A stretch of 56,860 nt of DNA from Chloroflexi bacterium RBG_13_51_52 (GTDB lineage: Bacteria > Chloroflexota > Dehalococcoidia > Dehalococcoidales > RBG-16-60-22). The stretch spans positions 1 to 56,860 of the forward strand of contig MGMT01000024.1 of NCBI GenBank assembly GCA_001796525.1, read 5' to 3'. The notes beneath the pieces are model-generated. The model saw only the letters and a program-made list of their open reading frames with translations. It was not told the DNA's origin and did not search any database. Within the stretch, counting starts at the first letter, position 1. Each line of letters opens with the position of its first letter. Shown one piece after another: positions 55,979-56,860 of the stretch. The position numbers were made by a program, and so were the translations under genes.

Positions 55979-56860
55979 TCACAAGACCTGCTTAATAGCA
56001 GCCTTGATTTTCTCCCGGTCAGGCAAGACAAAATGCTCCATCGGAGGGCTGTAAGGAATAGGGGTATCAAGACCGCAGACACGTTTCGGAGGCGATTTCA
56101 ACCGACCGAACGTTTTATCATCCTCGGTAACTAAAGAGATAATTTCCGAAGCCGCACTGCATGTCTGGCAGGCTTCATCCACGACAACCAATCGTCCTGT
56201 TTTAGCCACGGAATTTCTTATCGTTTCTTTATCCAGCGGAACCAGCGTCCGCGGGTCGATGACCTCAACAGATATTCCCTGTTTTTCCATTTCTCCCGCC
56301 ACCGCCAGGCTCTCATGTACCATGCGTGATAGGGCTACCACGGTTACATCGGAACCCGCTTTTTTTATATCCGCCCTGCCGAACGGAATAGTATAATCCT
56401 CATCCGGCACGTCATCGACCACCGGTCCCAATAAGGTATGCTCAAATGAAATCACGGGATTATTATCCCTGAGCGCAGTCTTTAACAGGCCTTTAATGTC
56501 ATAGGCAGTAGAAGGAAGAATGATTTTTAATCCCGGCACGTTCATATACATGGAATAAGGGCATATCGAATGCTGCGCTGCAAAAGACATGCCCGCCCCT
56601 ATTGACATCCGTATTAATATGGGAAAGGTAGACTGCCCGCCGAACATATAGGTTATCTTGGCTGCCTGATTTACCATCTGGTCCATCGCCACGAAACCGA
56701 ATGTAGCCATACGAATATCCGCTATCGCCCGGTATCCCGAGCCTGCCAGTCCAATTGAAGCGCCGACGAAGGCTGACTCCGAGATAGGAGTGACCCTAAC
56801 TCTCTCTTCACCGAATTCTTCCCTCAACTCCGCGGGCAAATCGGTAGACATGTGGACTAT
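55979..56860 (-). CDS. 2-oxoacid dehydrogenase E1 beta-type subunit, partial
   Basis: The C-terminal 290+ residues of a transketolase-like E1 beta subunit (pyruvate, acetoin or branched-chain 2-oxoacid dehydrogenase). The frame continues upstream of the first Met (residues IVH before MSTDLP), so the gene runs off the right edge with roughly 40-50 residues missing. Visible landmarks: EEFGEERVRVTPISESAFVG, ADIRMATFGFVAMDQMVNQAAK, the PYSMYMNVPGLKIILPSTAYD segment and IDPRTLVPLDKETI. The alpha subunit probably lies outside the window. Which 2-oxo acid is used cannot be said. Confidence 0.88.
   Translation of the reverse strand: MVHMSTDLPAELREEFGEERVRVTPISESAFVGASIGLAGSGYRAIADIRMATFGFVAMDQMVNQAAKITYMFGGQSTFPILIRMSIGAGMSFAAQHSICPYSMYMNVPGLKIILPSTAYDIKGLLKTALRDNNPVISFEHTLLGPVVDDVPDEDYTIPFGRADIKKAGSDVTVVALSRMVHESLAVAGEMEKQGISVEVIDPRTLVPLDKETIRNSVAKTGRLVVVDEACQTCSAASEIISLVTEDDKTFGRLKSPPKRVCGLDTPIPYSPPMEHFVLPDREKIKAAIKQVL

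Overview
The window reads as part of the chromosome of an anaerobic bacterium, most likely a Chloroflexota member near Dehalococcoidia. This placement is inferred from gene content: methyl-branch Wood-Ljungdahl genes fused into an NADH-oxidoreductase operon, tungsten/molybdenum enzymes, a bacterial archaellum locus and many NarL-type two-component proteins. There is no rRNA or other phylogenetic marker to confirm it. Genes start with ATG, GTG or TTG behind good Shine-Dalgarno sequences, and several clear TTGACA-N17-TATAAT-like promoters are visible. No CRISPR array, insertion sequence or prophage integrase was seen. One tRNA (Lys, CTT) is present.

Layout. Positions 1-3649 (minus strand) are the head of a contractile injection system operon: a small unknown protein, tail sheath, tail tube, a zinc-ribbon baseplate-type protein and a proline/serine-rich protein cut by the left edge. 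A long leader with an attenuator-like hairpin precedes it. Positions 4075-6975 hold a GAF/NarL-type kinase, its response regulator and a tandem-receiver protein. These lead directly into 6982-14779: a formate-dehydrogenase-like protein, a NuoE-like protein, a NuoF-GltD fusion, MetV and MetF. The FDH-like subunit has lost its Mo-ligand Cys/Sec (Tyr instead), so the operon looks more like a pyridine-nucleotide-coupled methylene-tetrahydrofolate reductase complex than a formate dehydrogenase. Positions 15144-20914 are a complete peptide/nickel-type ABC importer. Positions 20966-23256 (minus) are a zinc-ribbon/LemA/HtpX membrane-maintenance operon. Positions 23523-33912 are catabolic genes: a UroD-like methyltransferase, a ThDP enzyme, a carboxylesterase, a three-subunit molybdopterin oxidoreductase without Tat signal, a zinc alcohol dehydrogenase and an EthD-like protein.

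Positions 34314-45394 are the most striking part: an archaellum (archaeal-type rotary filament) gene set in what otherwise looks like a bacterial genome. It has two full archaellins, a truncated third archaellin, three ArlF/ArlG-like proteins, ArlJ, a tiny ArlC-like coiled coil, an ArlD/E protein, ArlH, ArlI and an acidic coiled-coil protein. It is flanked by a LuxR-type regulator with a degenerate receiver and followed (45605-50201) by a four-gene histidine kinase/receiver cluster that may control it. No archaellin peptidase (ArlK) is in the window.

Positions 50324-53553 carry small proteins (SnoaL-like, cupin, lone receiver, Cys-rich, secreted). Then come tRNA-Lys, an aldehyde:ferredoxin oxidoreductase (minus), a 26-residue membrane peptide behind a near-consensus promoter, and an E1-beta-type dehydrogenase subunit cut by the right edge. 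Taken together the genes suggest a motile anaerobe that oxidises or ferments small organic compounds through ferredoxin/NADH-linked enzymes and the methyl branch of the Wood-Ljungdahl pathway, senses redox or ligand signals through many phosphorelay proteins, and builds a phage-tail-like injection device.
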